A stretch of DNA of 64,000 nucleotides from Dyella sp. OK004. Lineage in GTDB: Bacteria > Pseudomonadota > Gammaproteobacteria > Xanthomonadales > Rhodanobacteraceae. Every line of letters starts with the position of its first letter. The first letter of the stretch is position 1. Position numbers and translations under genes: made by a program. Location: the NCBI RefSeq assembly GCF_900114495.1, contig NZ_FOZI01000003.1:372001-436000 (forward strand). The letters are read 5' to 3'. Below the pieces are notes generated by a model, which was given only the letters and a program-made list of their open reading frames with translations, ran no database searches and was not told the DNA's origin. Below are positions 28,358 through 36,805 of the stretch, piece by piece.

Positions 28358-29118
28358 GCGCGAACGCCGCCGCCTCCAACTTTTTGCTCGGGCGCTTCGC
28401 GGCGTTTTACGAGGAAGTCGCACGGATCAAGCTCGCCATCCTCAAGGGCGAGGTGGTCCGGCTGTTGCAGCCAGACAACCCGCACGCGGAGATGGAGCCG
28501 CACCAGATGGCCGAGCGCATCGCGCACCGGCTGCTGACCGTGCTGGACCGGCAGTCCCGCGATGTGCAGGCGGCGGCAACGAGCGCGGAACTGGATGCCT
28601 ACCGGAACACGCGTTACGCGATGGTGGCGCTGGCCGACGAGATCTTTATCCTCGAACTCTCCTGGCCAGGCGCCGAGCACTGGCCCGAGCACTTGCTCGA
28701 ATACGCTGTCGAGCGAACGCGCGTGGCCGGACGCCGATTCTTCACCCTGATCGAGGACTTGATGGGCGCGGGTGAGCGCACTTTGCTGGACGCGGACCTC
28801 GCCGCCGTGTTGCTGCTGGCCTTGCAGTTGGGCTTCCAAGGCATGCATCGCGGCCCGGAGGGACGGCAGAAACTGCGCCAGTACCGCGCACGCCTGTATC
28901 CGCTGGCCAGCGGGCGCAAGCTGGGCAGCGTGGAGGCGCACGCCTTCCCGCAAGCCTACGACTACACCGTGGTCTCCGACCGCGACAACACGCGCATCGC
29001 GCTCGCGCCCTGGCTGCGCGCCGCGGCCTACGGCGCGATCATCTACGTGGTGCTGTCGTCGCTGGTGTGGCTGCTGCTGACCTGGTCGCTGCTCGACGCG
29101 ATCAACGGAGCGGTATGA
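28354..29118 (+). CDS. T6SS inner-membrane protein TssL (DotU family)
   Basis: 254 residues. The cytoplasmic hook-like domain (FAAFYEEVARIKLAIL, YAMVALADEIFILE, FFTLIEDLM, VLLLALQLGFQGMHR) is followed by one C-terminal transmembrane helix (about 225-248, AAYGAIIYVVLSSLVWLLLTW). There is no fused OmpA-like peptidoglycan-binding domain, so wall anchoring must come from another protein. Its ends overlap tssK and tssM by four bases each. Confidence 0.93.
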   Translation: MSANAAASNFLLGRFAAFYEEVARIKLAILKGEVVRLLQPDNPHAEMEPHQMAERIAHRLLTVLDRQSRDVQAAATSAELDAYRNTRYAMVALADEIFILELSWPGAEHWPEHLLEYAVERTRVAGRRFFTLIEDLMGAGERTLLDADLAAVLLLALQLGFQGMHRGPEGRQKLRQYRARLYPLASGRKLGSVEAHAFPQAYDYTVVSDRDNTRIALAPWLRAAAYGAIIYVVLSSLVWLLLTWSLLDAINGAV

Positions 29119-32100
29119 ATCCGACTGCCGCGCCAGCTGCCGCATCCACCGCAAGCGTCGCCGGCGGCGGCACCGATCCGTTGTTTCTGTGGTTGGCGGT
29201 GCTGGCCGCGCTTGCCTTCCTGCTGATCGCCTGGCTGATGTGGCGGGCGCGTTCGAAAGCGATCGCCACGCGTCCGAGCGGGAACCGTGAAGGGCAGGGA
29301 CGCTGGGTACGTTTGCGCGATGGAGTGAGGCGACGTTACGCAGTGATCGAGCGCGCGCTGCGCTATCTGTGGGCGCGCCGCGACTGGCGCTATCGCAGCT
29401 CGTGGTTGTTATTGATGGGTTTTCCCGGCGACGGCAAAAGCAGCTTCGCTGCTTCGGTGCCCGAGGAGCTGCAGCGTGCCGCACGTCAACGCGAGACCAA
29501 ACAGGAAACCTATCTGAGCCAAGCCGTGCCCAACAGCCAGTGGCTGTTCCTGGAAAGAGGCATTCTGATCGATCCGGACAGCGTACTGGGCGAGCCGCCC
29601 AAGGCGAATGCGGGCGCCGCCGGAGCCAACCCGGCCGACGTGCGCTGGAGCGAGATGCTGGCCGACATCGACAGCCTGCGCCCGGATCGCGCGCTCGACG
29701 GCATTGTCTGGGTGATCTCTGCCGAACGGCTGTGCACCGCTACGGCGGAACAGCGCGCGGCGCTAGGGCGTTATGCCTACGCGCGCATCCACGAATTGCA
29801 GGAGGCTTTCGCCTACGCGCTGCCGGTGTACGTGGTGTTCAGTCATTGCGACACCATTCCGGGCTTCGACGGTTTCTGGCGTACGCAGGATGCGCGTCTG
29901 CGCGGCCAGATCGTCGGTTGGTCGAGTTCGACGCTCGACGACAACGGCCTGCCGGCCGACTGGGTACCCAAGGCCTTCGACAAAGTGATCGACGGCCTGC
30001 GCAGCCTGGTGCTGGAGGCAGCCACCAGCAAAGACCACATCGACGACGTCGACGGGTTCTTCCTGTTCCCGCAGCACATGCGCAGCCTGCAGGTGCCGGC
30101 GCTGGATTTCCTCGCCACGCTGTTCAAGACCAATGTGTACGAGACGCGCTCGTTCTGCCGCGGCCTTTATTTCGCCGGTGTGGTGGGCGCGAACGAGCAG
30201 CCGGACGTGGCCGGGCCGCGCAAGGACGTGTCCTTTATCGAGGGGTTCATCCGTGACAAGGCGCTAGCTGAGCAGCAGCTTGCGCAGCGCACGCAGAAGG
30301 GATTGCTGGCACGCAACCGGCTGATCCGGCGCCTTCAGCTGTGCCTGATCGGCATCGCGGTGGCTCTCGCGATCGCGCTGCCATGGAGCGCGGCGCAGGT
30401 GAATCGCCACGCGCAGGAGCTGCGTGACACGCTCATCAATATTTCGCTCAACAGTAAGACGCTGGCCCAGCACGGTTGCCTGGACCAGGAACGCATCTAC
30501 AAATTGGTAGCGCAGATCACTCTGCTGAGCGAGAACACGCGTTACGCGGCCATCCCGCTGTCGTGGGTGGACCGCCGCATCCAGAGCGGCGTCACCGACG
30601 TGATATCGAAGAATGCGCTGCAGCAGGTGATCCTGCCAGCGATGGCGTGCAAGCTGACGCAGCGGATCGACGCCCTGTCAGCAGCCACTCTCAAGTTGTC
30701 GGAGAACGCGACGGCGCCGGACGCTGTCTATGCCGATTACCAGAAGCAGCTCAAGCAGCAGTTGAACCAGCTGTCTGCGCTGGAAGACAACCTGCAACGT
30801 TTCGCCCGCATCGCGCAGACCGGCATGGTCGCGCGGCGCGGTGTGCTGGTGGATTTCGGTGCGCTAGCCGAATACCTCTACGGCAGCCCGCTGCCGGCCG
30901 ATACCGTGAAGCGCGACAGCCCGCTGGGCGATGCGCTGGTGGCGGCACACTACGCGGACCTGCCGTCCATCTCGGTCGAAATGCGCGAACGCCTGGGCAA
31001 GCAATTCGAGCGCATGGCCGCCCAGGCCGAGAGCGATCTGCTGCGCCGCGCCGCGGAGGGTGTGTCCCTGTTGGCATCGCTGCAGGAGGGCAAGCCGCCG
31101 CTCCTGGATAACTTGCGCAGCTTCAACAGCTGGCTGGGTTGGGTACACAACCGTTGGCTGCTGAGCACGCCGGTGGACAACCCCTGCACACGCATGGGCG
31201 ACGAAATCGCGCCAGGCATCGAGGATCTGATCAAACAGCATCGTTACGACCCGAGCCTGCGCAATACGTTGAGCTATTTCGACCAGGAGAGCTGCTATCA
31301 GCCGGCGGTGGACAGCCTGCGCAGCGCCACCCTGGCGCCATACGGCTCGCTGTTTGTGATCAATCCCTCCACCCATCGGCTGGAGGGCATCAGCCCGGGT
31401 CTGGGGCGCGAGGTCGGCGGCCTGCATGACCTCGCCGCTACCGCTTTCATGCAGATCAAGTCACCGTTGCCATACAGCTGCAATGGTGCCGCTGGCGGAT
31501 GGCGGCCAAGCACCTTCGACGCCGTGTTGGCACAGCTGCGCGAGTACCAGGAATTCGCCAGCCGCGAGCGATTGGGGCAGGTGGGTGTCGCCAGCGATCA
31601 GCCGCTGTACGAACGTCTGGCGCGCACCCAACTGCAGTTAGCGCTGCAGGACAGCCTGGCGCGCAATCAACGCGGACAGGTGCAGGTCGTCGACACTGGC
31701 CTGGATGCCTCCTCGCAGTTGGACCGCGAGCTGTCCGAGGAGAGCTCCGGCCTGTCTGCGGCGATCGACCCGCTGCTGCAGTCGCAGCAGCGCATGCGCC
31801 AACTGGGCTTCGGCAGCCTTGCGAACGAGATAGGGCAGTGTGCGCAGAACTATGCCTCCAGCATGCTGCTGGACGCATCGTCGCTGGCCTCGTCCAGCCA
31901 TCTATATGATCCGCCGCTGCCCAGCGGCGGCGATGACAACACGCCGCTGTTCGACCTTGGCACGGTGCCGGTGTTGCAGGGCTACCTCGACCGCCAGCTG
32001 CAGCGCGTGCAAGTGCTGTCGCGCTACGCCGCGCCGTTCGTGACGCTGCTCAGGCAGACCCAGGGCGTCGACAACAGCCAGCGCATCAACACGCAAGTCG

Positions 32101-33125
32101 ATGCCTACTGGGGTGGCACCATCAGCGAGTTGAACCGCGCGGTGCAGTTCGCCGATCCGGCGGGACAGGTCGCGCATCTCAATGATTTCTTCATCAAACA
32201 GTTGGCCAATCTCACCTATGCCAATTGCGAGGCAACGCTGGCCGCGTACGCGTCGCCATCGCCGGGCAACGATCTGTTCTCCGCGCGGCGCGGGGAGATG
32301 GAGAAGCTCACCAAGGCCGCCTGCTCGGGGCGTGGTCAGTCGAGCTCGGACCTGCACTACGCGCGCATCGGCATGCTGTTCAACAGCCAGCTGGCGGGGC
32401 GCTATCCGTTTGGGCCGACCGATTCACGCGAGGTATCGCCGGCGGTGGTCAAAGCGTTTTTTGCCTACTACGCCAAGGAGAAGCCGGAGCTCAAGACATG
32501 GCTTGAGCACGCGACCGGCGCGCGCGCGGCAAAGATGAAGGCCTTCCTCGACCAGCTCGACGCGGTGGAAACATTCTTCGCCGGTACCTTGTCCGCACAA
32601 CCGCAAAGCCTGCCGATCCAGGTGAAGGTGGGTTTCCGCGCCTTGCCCGATCGCTCACCGATCAGCAATCAATTGATCGGCTGGACGTTGCACGCCGGTG
32701 GCGCCCAAGGCGCGGCCTGGCCCGGTGTGAACGACAATTTTGCGTGGAGCGTGGGCGCGCCGCTGTCGCTGGATCTGCAATGGGCCGACCGTTCGCGCTA
32801 CATGCCGCTTCCCGATCCTGCGCAGCCGGATCTGCGCAGCAGCGGCTACCACGCGATATTCGAGACCGGCGGTTCGTGGGCTCTGCTGCGCTGGCTGGAT
32901 GCTCGCGGAATGCCGGCCGAGAGCGGCGCGCTGGACGCGGCGCAGCGGCTGTTGCGCTTCCGGGTACCCGTGCTGGACGGCAACGCGGCGTCTGATGGCG
33001 GCAAGGCGAACGACCAGGCCGATCTGTATTTGACCTTGAAACTTTCTGGCACCGACCCGGCCACCAAGGCGCCGGTGCCGTTGGAGGCGCCCGCGTTCCC
33101 GCGCGAAGCGCCCGTGCTGTGGTGA
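29115..33125 (+). CDS. T6SS inner-membrane protein TssM (IcmF family)
   Basis: 1,336 residues from the ATG in the tssL stop overlap; the upstream codon at 29067 lies inside tssL. Two N-terminal hydrophobic helices (about 24-43 and 409-429) bracket a cytoplasmic domain with a Walker A motif at residues 102-109 (GFPGDGKS). The large periplasmic part contains the DUF1215/IcmF-related and C-terminal VasK-like regions (WTLHAGGAQGAAWPG, WALLRWLDARGM) that contact TssJ. It forms the trans-envelope channel of the secretion machine. Confidence 0.95.
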   Translation: MNPTAAPAAASTASVAGGGTDPLFLWLAVLAALAFLLIAWLMWRARSKAIATRPSGNREGQGRWVRLRDGVRRRYAVIERALRYLWARRDWRYRSSWLLLMGFPGDGKSSFAASVPEELQRAARQRETKQETYLSQAVPNSQWLFLERGILIDPDSVLGEPPKANAGAAGANPADVRWSEMLADIDSLRPDRALDGIVWVISAERLCTATAEQRAALGRYAYARIHELQEAFAYALPVYVVFSHCDTIPGFDGFWRTQDARLRGQIVGWSSSTLDDNGLPADWVPKAFDKVIDGLRSLVLEAATSKDHIDDVDGFFLFPQHMRSLQVPALDFLATLFKTNVYETRSFCRGLYFAGVVGANEQPDVAGPRKDVSFIEGFIRDKALAEQQLAQRTQKGLLARNRLIRRLQLCLIGIAVALAIALPWSAAQVNRHAQELRDTLINISLNSKTLAQHGCLDQERIYKLVAQITLLSENTRYAAIPLSWVDRRIQSGVTDVISKNALQQVILPAMACKLTQRIDALSAATLKLSENATAPDAVYADYQKQLKQQLNQLSALEDNLQRFARIAQTGMVARRGVLVDFGALAEYLYGSPLPADTVKRDSPLGDALVAAHYADLPSISVEMRERLGKQFERMAAQAESDLLRRAAEGVSLLASLQEGKPPLLDNLRSFNSWLGWVHNRWLLSTPVDNPCTRMGDEIAPGIEDLIKQHRYDPSLRNTLSYFDQESCYQPAVDSLRSATLAPYGSLFVINPSTHRLEGISPGLGREVGGLHDLAATAFMQIKSPLPYSCNGAAGGWRPSTFDAVLAQLREYQEFASRERLGQVGVASDQPLYERLARTQLQLALQDSLARNQRGQVQVVDTGLDASSQLDRELSEESSGLSAAIDPLLQSQQRMRQLGFGSLANEIGQCAQNYASSMLLDASSLASSSHLYDPPLPSGGDDNTPLFDLGTVPVLQGYLDRQLQRVQVLSRYAAPFVTLLRQTQGVDNSQRINTQVDAYWGGTISELNRAVQFADPAGQVAHLNDFFIKQLANLTYANCEATLAAYASPSPGNDLFSARRGEMEKLTKAACSGRGQSSSDLHYARIGMLFNSQLAGRYPFGPTDSREVSPAVVKAFFAYYAKEKPELKTWLEHATGARAAKMKAFLDQLDAVETFFAGTLSAQPQSLPIQVKVGFRALPDRSPISNQLIGWTLHAGGAQGAAWPGVNDNFAWSVGAPLSLDLQWADRSRYMPLPDPAQPDLRSSGYHAIFETGGSWALLRWLDARGMPAESGALDAAQRLLRFRVPVLDGNAASDGGKANDQADLYLTLKLSGTDPATKAPVPLEAPAFPREAPVLW

Positions 33126-33144
33126 TGATGTCTGGAGTCGAGCG

Positions 33145-34299
33145 ATGAGCCAGTACGCGCAAGCCAAGACGATGGAGACCACGCCAATGGAGAGCGCGAC
33201 CGCAACCGTCTGCGACGACGGCGGATACTTCGAACGCCGCCTCGGTCTTTCCCTTGCGCGGTTGCTCGCGCCGCTGGATGGCCCGCAACCGGCTGGCGTG
33301 CCGGTGCGCGGCAGCATGGCGTTCCGCATGATCCAGCAGCTGCGGCAAAGCGACGACACCACGCTGCCGATGGGGACATGGGCCATCGAACTTCGGCGTG
33401 CCAACTGGCCCAAGGTTTCGCAGCTGGCTGCGGGCACGCTCGACACAGTCGGCAAGGATCTACAGCTGGGCGCGTGGCTGCTGGAAGCCGAGCTGCAGCA
33501 ATGCGGCTACGCCGCCCTGGCGCCATGCTTCACGCTGTTGCGCGGCCTGTGCGACGAGTGGTGGGAGGCACTGCATCCACGCGACGACGGTGAAGGCTTC
33601 GACGCGCGCTGCAACATCGTGCGCTGGATCAACGAGAAGCTGCTCAACACCATCGCACTGCTGCCGCTGGTGGAGGACGACGAGCACGTCGCCAGTTGGT
33701 CGCAATGGGAACTGGCCCACTATCACGAGCGTATGCGCGCGGTGAACGGCAACCTGCCGGACGAGGCGCAAGAGGCCGCGACGCTCCATGACCTGCATGA
33801 GTTGCTCGCTCGGGTGGACGCCGCGGCGCTACGCGAACGCCACGCGGTGGTTGGCGAAGGCCGCGCCGCCATCGCCGCATTCGAGCAGGCGTTACGCGAA
33901 CGACTGGGCGCGGAGACACCTTCGTTAGGCAAGCTCGACGAACTGCTCGCACGCATCGAAGCGCTATTGCGCGGCGAGCTGACTCGGCGTGGACCGGCGG
34001 CGTTGCCGCCCGTTGCGTCTGCGTCCGGCGGCGATGCGGATGAAGACACTAGTGAAAGCGAAGGCGAGCCGCGAAGCATGGCCAACATGCTCGGCGAGCG
34101 CGAACACGCCTATCAAATGTTGACCGAGATCGGCGAATACCTGATGCAAGTTGAACCGCACAGTCCGGTGCCGTATCTGATTCGTCGCGCGGTGGCGTGG
34201 GGGGGGTTGAACGCAGCGGAGCTGTATCGGGAGGTGTTTCAGAAAGGGGGAGGGCGCATCGACGTCTTCGATTTACTTGGGGAGCAAACCGATGCCTGA
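33145..34299 (+). CDS. T6SS baseplate/tube assembly protein TssA
   Basis: 384 residues, 19 bases after tssM with a GGAG site. The ImpA N-terminal domain spans about residues 60-175 (NWPKVSQLAAGTLDTVGKDLQLGAWLLEAEL, LLRGLCDEWWEALHP). The C-terminal helical domain carries the conserved block REHAYQMLTEIGEYLMQVEPHSPVPYLIRRA. TssA caps the growing tube or baseplate. It is the last core T6SS gene; the effector-like genes follow within 38 bases and on the same strand. Confidence 0.92.
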   Translation: MSQYAQAKTMETTPMESATATVCDDGGYFERRLGLSLARLLAPLDGPQPAGVPVRGSMAFRMIQQLRQSDDTTLPMGTWAIELRRANWPKVSQLAAGTLDTVGKDLQLGAWLLEAELQQCGYAALAPCFTLLRGLCDEWWEALHPRDDGEGFDARCNIVRWINEKLLNTIALLPLVEDDEHVASWSQWELAHYHERMRAVNGNLPDEAQEAATLHDLHELLARVDAAALRERHAVVGEGRAAIAAFEQALRERLGAETPSLGKLDELLARIEALLRGELTRRGPAALPPVASASGGDADEDTSESEGEPRSMANMLGEREHAYQMLTEIGEYLMQVEPHSPVPYLIRRAVAWGGLNAAELYREVFQKGGGRIDVFDLLGEQTDA

Positions 34300-34337
34300 C
34301 GTCCGGCCAAAGGCCCATCCATCACAAGGGGGATCGC

Positions 34338-34928
34338 ATGCCTAGCCACAATTCCAACTGGACGTGGGCGCCAGTCAAGGAGGGCAACACCACGGTCGGG
34401 CGCGTGCGCTACGCCGCATCCAACGCTCAGGACTACCGCAACTTCAAGGCACAGGCCGCGGCGCCACGAACGAACCGCTTCGGTCATCGCCAGATCAATC
34501 ACGTTGCCGGTGGCGGCATTAAAAAAGCTTACGTGTCGATGAAGCTGCGGCGGCGTATGCCAAATTCGCAACGCGTAGCCCTGGCCGGCATCAACGTGCT
34601 CAATCCCGGCTACAACCCGGCTGGTGCGCACAAGGCGCACCTTGCACCCGATGTTTTCGGCGCTCCCAGCCGGCGAGAAAACCTCGCCAATGAACGGCCA
34701 TCCATCAATCTGCGCGGCCACAAGAAGATCGAGAACCGCATCAATCGGCTGATGAAAACCGTGACCGCGCCGGGCGACACCAGCCCCACGCGCACGCGCG
34801 GCGGCCTGGTGGTGTCCGAGGATTACAGCAACGCCGGCCAACCCACCGGGCGCACCTACATGACCAGCATCAAGGACCACACGACCAATACGCGCTCGTA
34901 CCACAAGCTGACCTTCACCCCGATGTGA
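34338..34928 (+). CDS. Candidate T6SS effector, NS/HNH-type nuclease-like protein (paralogue A)
   Basis: 196 residues; start chosen at the ATG with AAGGGGGATCGC upstream. The core HKAHLAPDVFGAPSRRENLANE, then NLRGHKKIENRI and GRTYMTSIKD, follows the layout of DNA/RNA non-specific endonuclease toxins (His-containing GHL block, FGG, NLV, a conserved N, then a basic helix and strands). H98 and H101 are the likely catalytic or metal residues. It is highly basic, has no signal peptide, and shares its NSNWTW N-terminus and overall sequence with the gene at 36181. Position directly after tssA makes it a likely cargo effector. The fold call is inference from motif spacing. Confidence 0.6.
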   Translation: MPSHNSNWTWAPVKEGNTTVGRVRYAASNAQDYRNFKAQAAAPRTNRFGHRQINHVAGGGIKKAYVSMKLRRRMPNSQRVALAGINVLNPGYNPAGAHKAHLAPDVFGAPSRRENLANERPSINLRGHKKIENRINRLMKTVTAPGDTSPTRTRGGLVVSEDYSNAGQPTGRTYMTSIKDHTTNTRSYHKLTFTPM

Positions 34929-34992
34929 GGCCGCACTGATACGTGCGACACGCCGCCTCGTCCATGCCGGGCAACCATGCTGTAGGGCATCT

Positions 34993-36126
34993 ATGCCATC
35001 TCATCCTGCCAAAGACAAACTGACACTTCGCCACGCTTTTACGAGCGTGCGCAACAGTGTGCGCTTCTATGTATCGGGCGGCCCTCCCAAGCAGAAGCAG
35101 CGACTGGGGAGGCTTGCTCGAAAGGGCTTGAATCCCGCGCTCAGGACCGAACTGAAGCAACTGCGCAGCCAGTGGGTCCCTTGGGCCAGGCAGGGAGGTG
35201 GAGGCCAGTACCAGCGCAAGATCCGCGTAAAGACAAGCAACGTACTGACCAATCGCCCAGGAGCGGTGGCGAGTTTCGTCGGCATTGGGCTGGACGAGAA
35301 TATCGCCACGCGTATCTTGAAGGTGCGCACCAACTGGGCGGGTATTGGCCGGAGAAAAGCCAAGGACATATTCAACACTCGCTCACGCACTGCCGACCTC
35401 GTCTGGTACAACCCGCCGCCGAATCCCGCAGCCGCGCCGGGAAGCTGGGAACCGATCGCCGGGCATACGCCCTCGATCAAGTCCGCGGCGATCGGGGGAA
35501 CGGCGGCTGCGATTACCGTTGGCCATGGCAACGGCCGGCCCGGCAGTGGGCGCGACGGTACCCGTGAATTGGCGGTGGATCGAAGCAGGCAGGATGCGAC
35601 CTCGCCCACTCCCTTTCTCGACACGTTGGTGATGGGCTCGCTGGCGACCATCAAGTACATGGCCGAGCCGTCGACGCGGCTCGCCCTGGCCAAACCGCAC
35701 GTGCAGGCGCTGCCGGGACCGCGCTTCGCAGCCCTCACCGGCAACAACGATCTGCGCCAGCCGGCTACCTTCGACAGCATGGTCGAGCACGTGCAGGAAG
35801 AGCGCGAGCGCAAGAAGTGGGAAGTCGGTTCGGTCATGCACGGCAACGACCGCCTGAAGGGCATGGTGCCGCCGACGATCCGCAGCTATCTGGATGCGCA
35901 CGGCAACCAGCCGCATACCGCAATGGAGGCCTTCCGCCACGACCTTCATAACGCCTGGATCAAACCGTCGGTCAACACTTCACCCGAATCGGATACACGC
36001 GATCTCACCACCAAGTCGCTGCATCACATGGCGACCAAGACCACCACCACGGGACGCCGACAGCGCTCTCTCAGCGACGCGCGCACGCTGCCCGTAGTCG
36101 CACCGCCGAACAGTCGGGGACATTGA
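34993..36126 (+). CDS. Unknown protein in the T6SS effector run
   Basis: 377 residues, no recognised family. It is basic, with a repetitive Arg/Lys-rich N-terminal third (KQKQRLGRLARKGLNPALRTELKQLR), a Gly/Ala-rich middle with a possible hydrophobic stretch (SAAIGGTAAAITVGHG), and a C-terminal domain with several His/Asp positions (RSYLDAHGNQPHTAMEAFRHDLHNAW). No signal peptide, PAAR, VgrG or Rhs domain. It lies between the two nuclease-like paralogues with short gaps, so it is probably an effector or an effector partner. An immunity role is possible but its size and charge are unlike usual immunity proteins. Confidence 0.5.
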   Translation: MPSHPAKDKLTLRHAFTSVRNSVRFYVSGGPPKQKQRLGRLARKGLNPALRTELKQLRSQWVPWARQGGGGQYQRKIRVKTSNVLTNRPGAVASFVGIGLDENIATRILKVRTNWAGIGRRKAKDIFNTRSRTADLVWYNPPPNPAAAPGSWEPIAGHTPSIKSAAIGGTAAAITVGHGNGRPGSGRDGTRELAVDRSRQDATSPTPFLDTLVMGSLATIKYMAEPSTRLALAKPHVQALPGPRFAALTGNNDLRQPATFDSMVEHVQEERERKKWEVGSVMHGNDRLKGMVPPTIRSYLDAHGNQPHTAMEAFRHDLHNAWIKPSVNTSPESDTRDLTTKSLHHMATKTTTTGRRQRSLSDARTLPVVAPPNSRGH

Positions 36127-36180
36127 GGGAAGCCGCGCCCATCACTCATTACGTCGCACGCCGAACAGGAGGAGTTGTTC

Positions 36181-36786
36181 ATGCCCAAGAAGCGAAATTC
36201 AAACTGGACCTGGGCCTTCGTCAAAAATGGCAATGCCAATGTGGGTCGTATCCAGTATGCGTCCAGCACCAAGCAGGAATACAACGCCTTCAAGACCAAG
36301 GCCAACCTCACGCGCGGCGTGCCGCGTTTCGGGCAGCGGCAGAAGAATTATTTGGCGGCCCAGGGTGGCGGTATCCGCAAGACTTACGTGTCGGCCTCGT
36401 TGCGTCGGCGCATGCCGCGTGCGAAGCGCGCCGACCTGGCTGCGGTCGGCGTACTCAATCCCGCTCACAACCCGCCAGGCGGCGGACACAAGTCGCACCT
36501 CGTGCCGGACATCTTCGGCGGTCCCAGCAGCGCGCTGAACCTGGTCAACGAGATGAAGCCGATCAACTTGAGCGGCCACAAACGCATCGAGAATCGCATC
36601 GACCGCATGATCAAGGCAGTGACCGCGCCGGGCGACACACACCCCACGACCAAGCGCGGTGGCCTAGTGATGCGGGAGAACTACAACCAGCAGGGCAGGC
36701 CGACACAACGTACCTACATGGTGAGCGTGAAGGACCGGGTGAACAACACGCGCGGCTACCACAAGCTGACGTTCACGCGGTTGTGA
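36181..36786 (+). CDS. Candidate T6SS effector, NS/HNH-type nuclease-like protein (paralogue B)
   Basis: 201 residues from the ATG after AGGAGGAG; a TTG at 36175 is less likely. It aligns along its full length with paralogue A at 34338 (NSNWTWAFVKNGN, GGGIRKTYVSASLRRRMP, VLNPAHNPPGGG, HKSHLVPDIFGGPSSALNLV, LSGHKRIENRI, GRPTQRTYMVSVKDR). H103 and H106 are in the nuclease-like core. Two diverged copies in tandem suggest effector duplication and diversification. Function is inferred from the motif pattern only. Confidence 0.6.
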   Translation: MPKKRNSNWTWAFVKNGNANVGRIQYASSTKQEYNAFKTKANLTRGVPRFGQRQKNYLAAQGGGIRKTYVSASLRRRMPRAKRADLAAVGVLNPAHNPPGGGHKSHLVPDIFGGPSSALNLVNEMKPINLSGHKRIENRIDRMIKAVTAPGDTHPTTKRGGLVMRENYNQQGRPTQRTYMVSVKDRVNNTRGYHKLTFTRL

Positions 36787-36805
36787 ATCCAGGAGGGCTA
36801 CGCCA

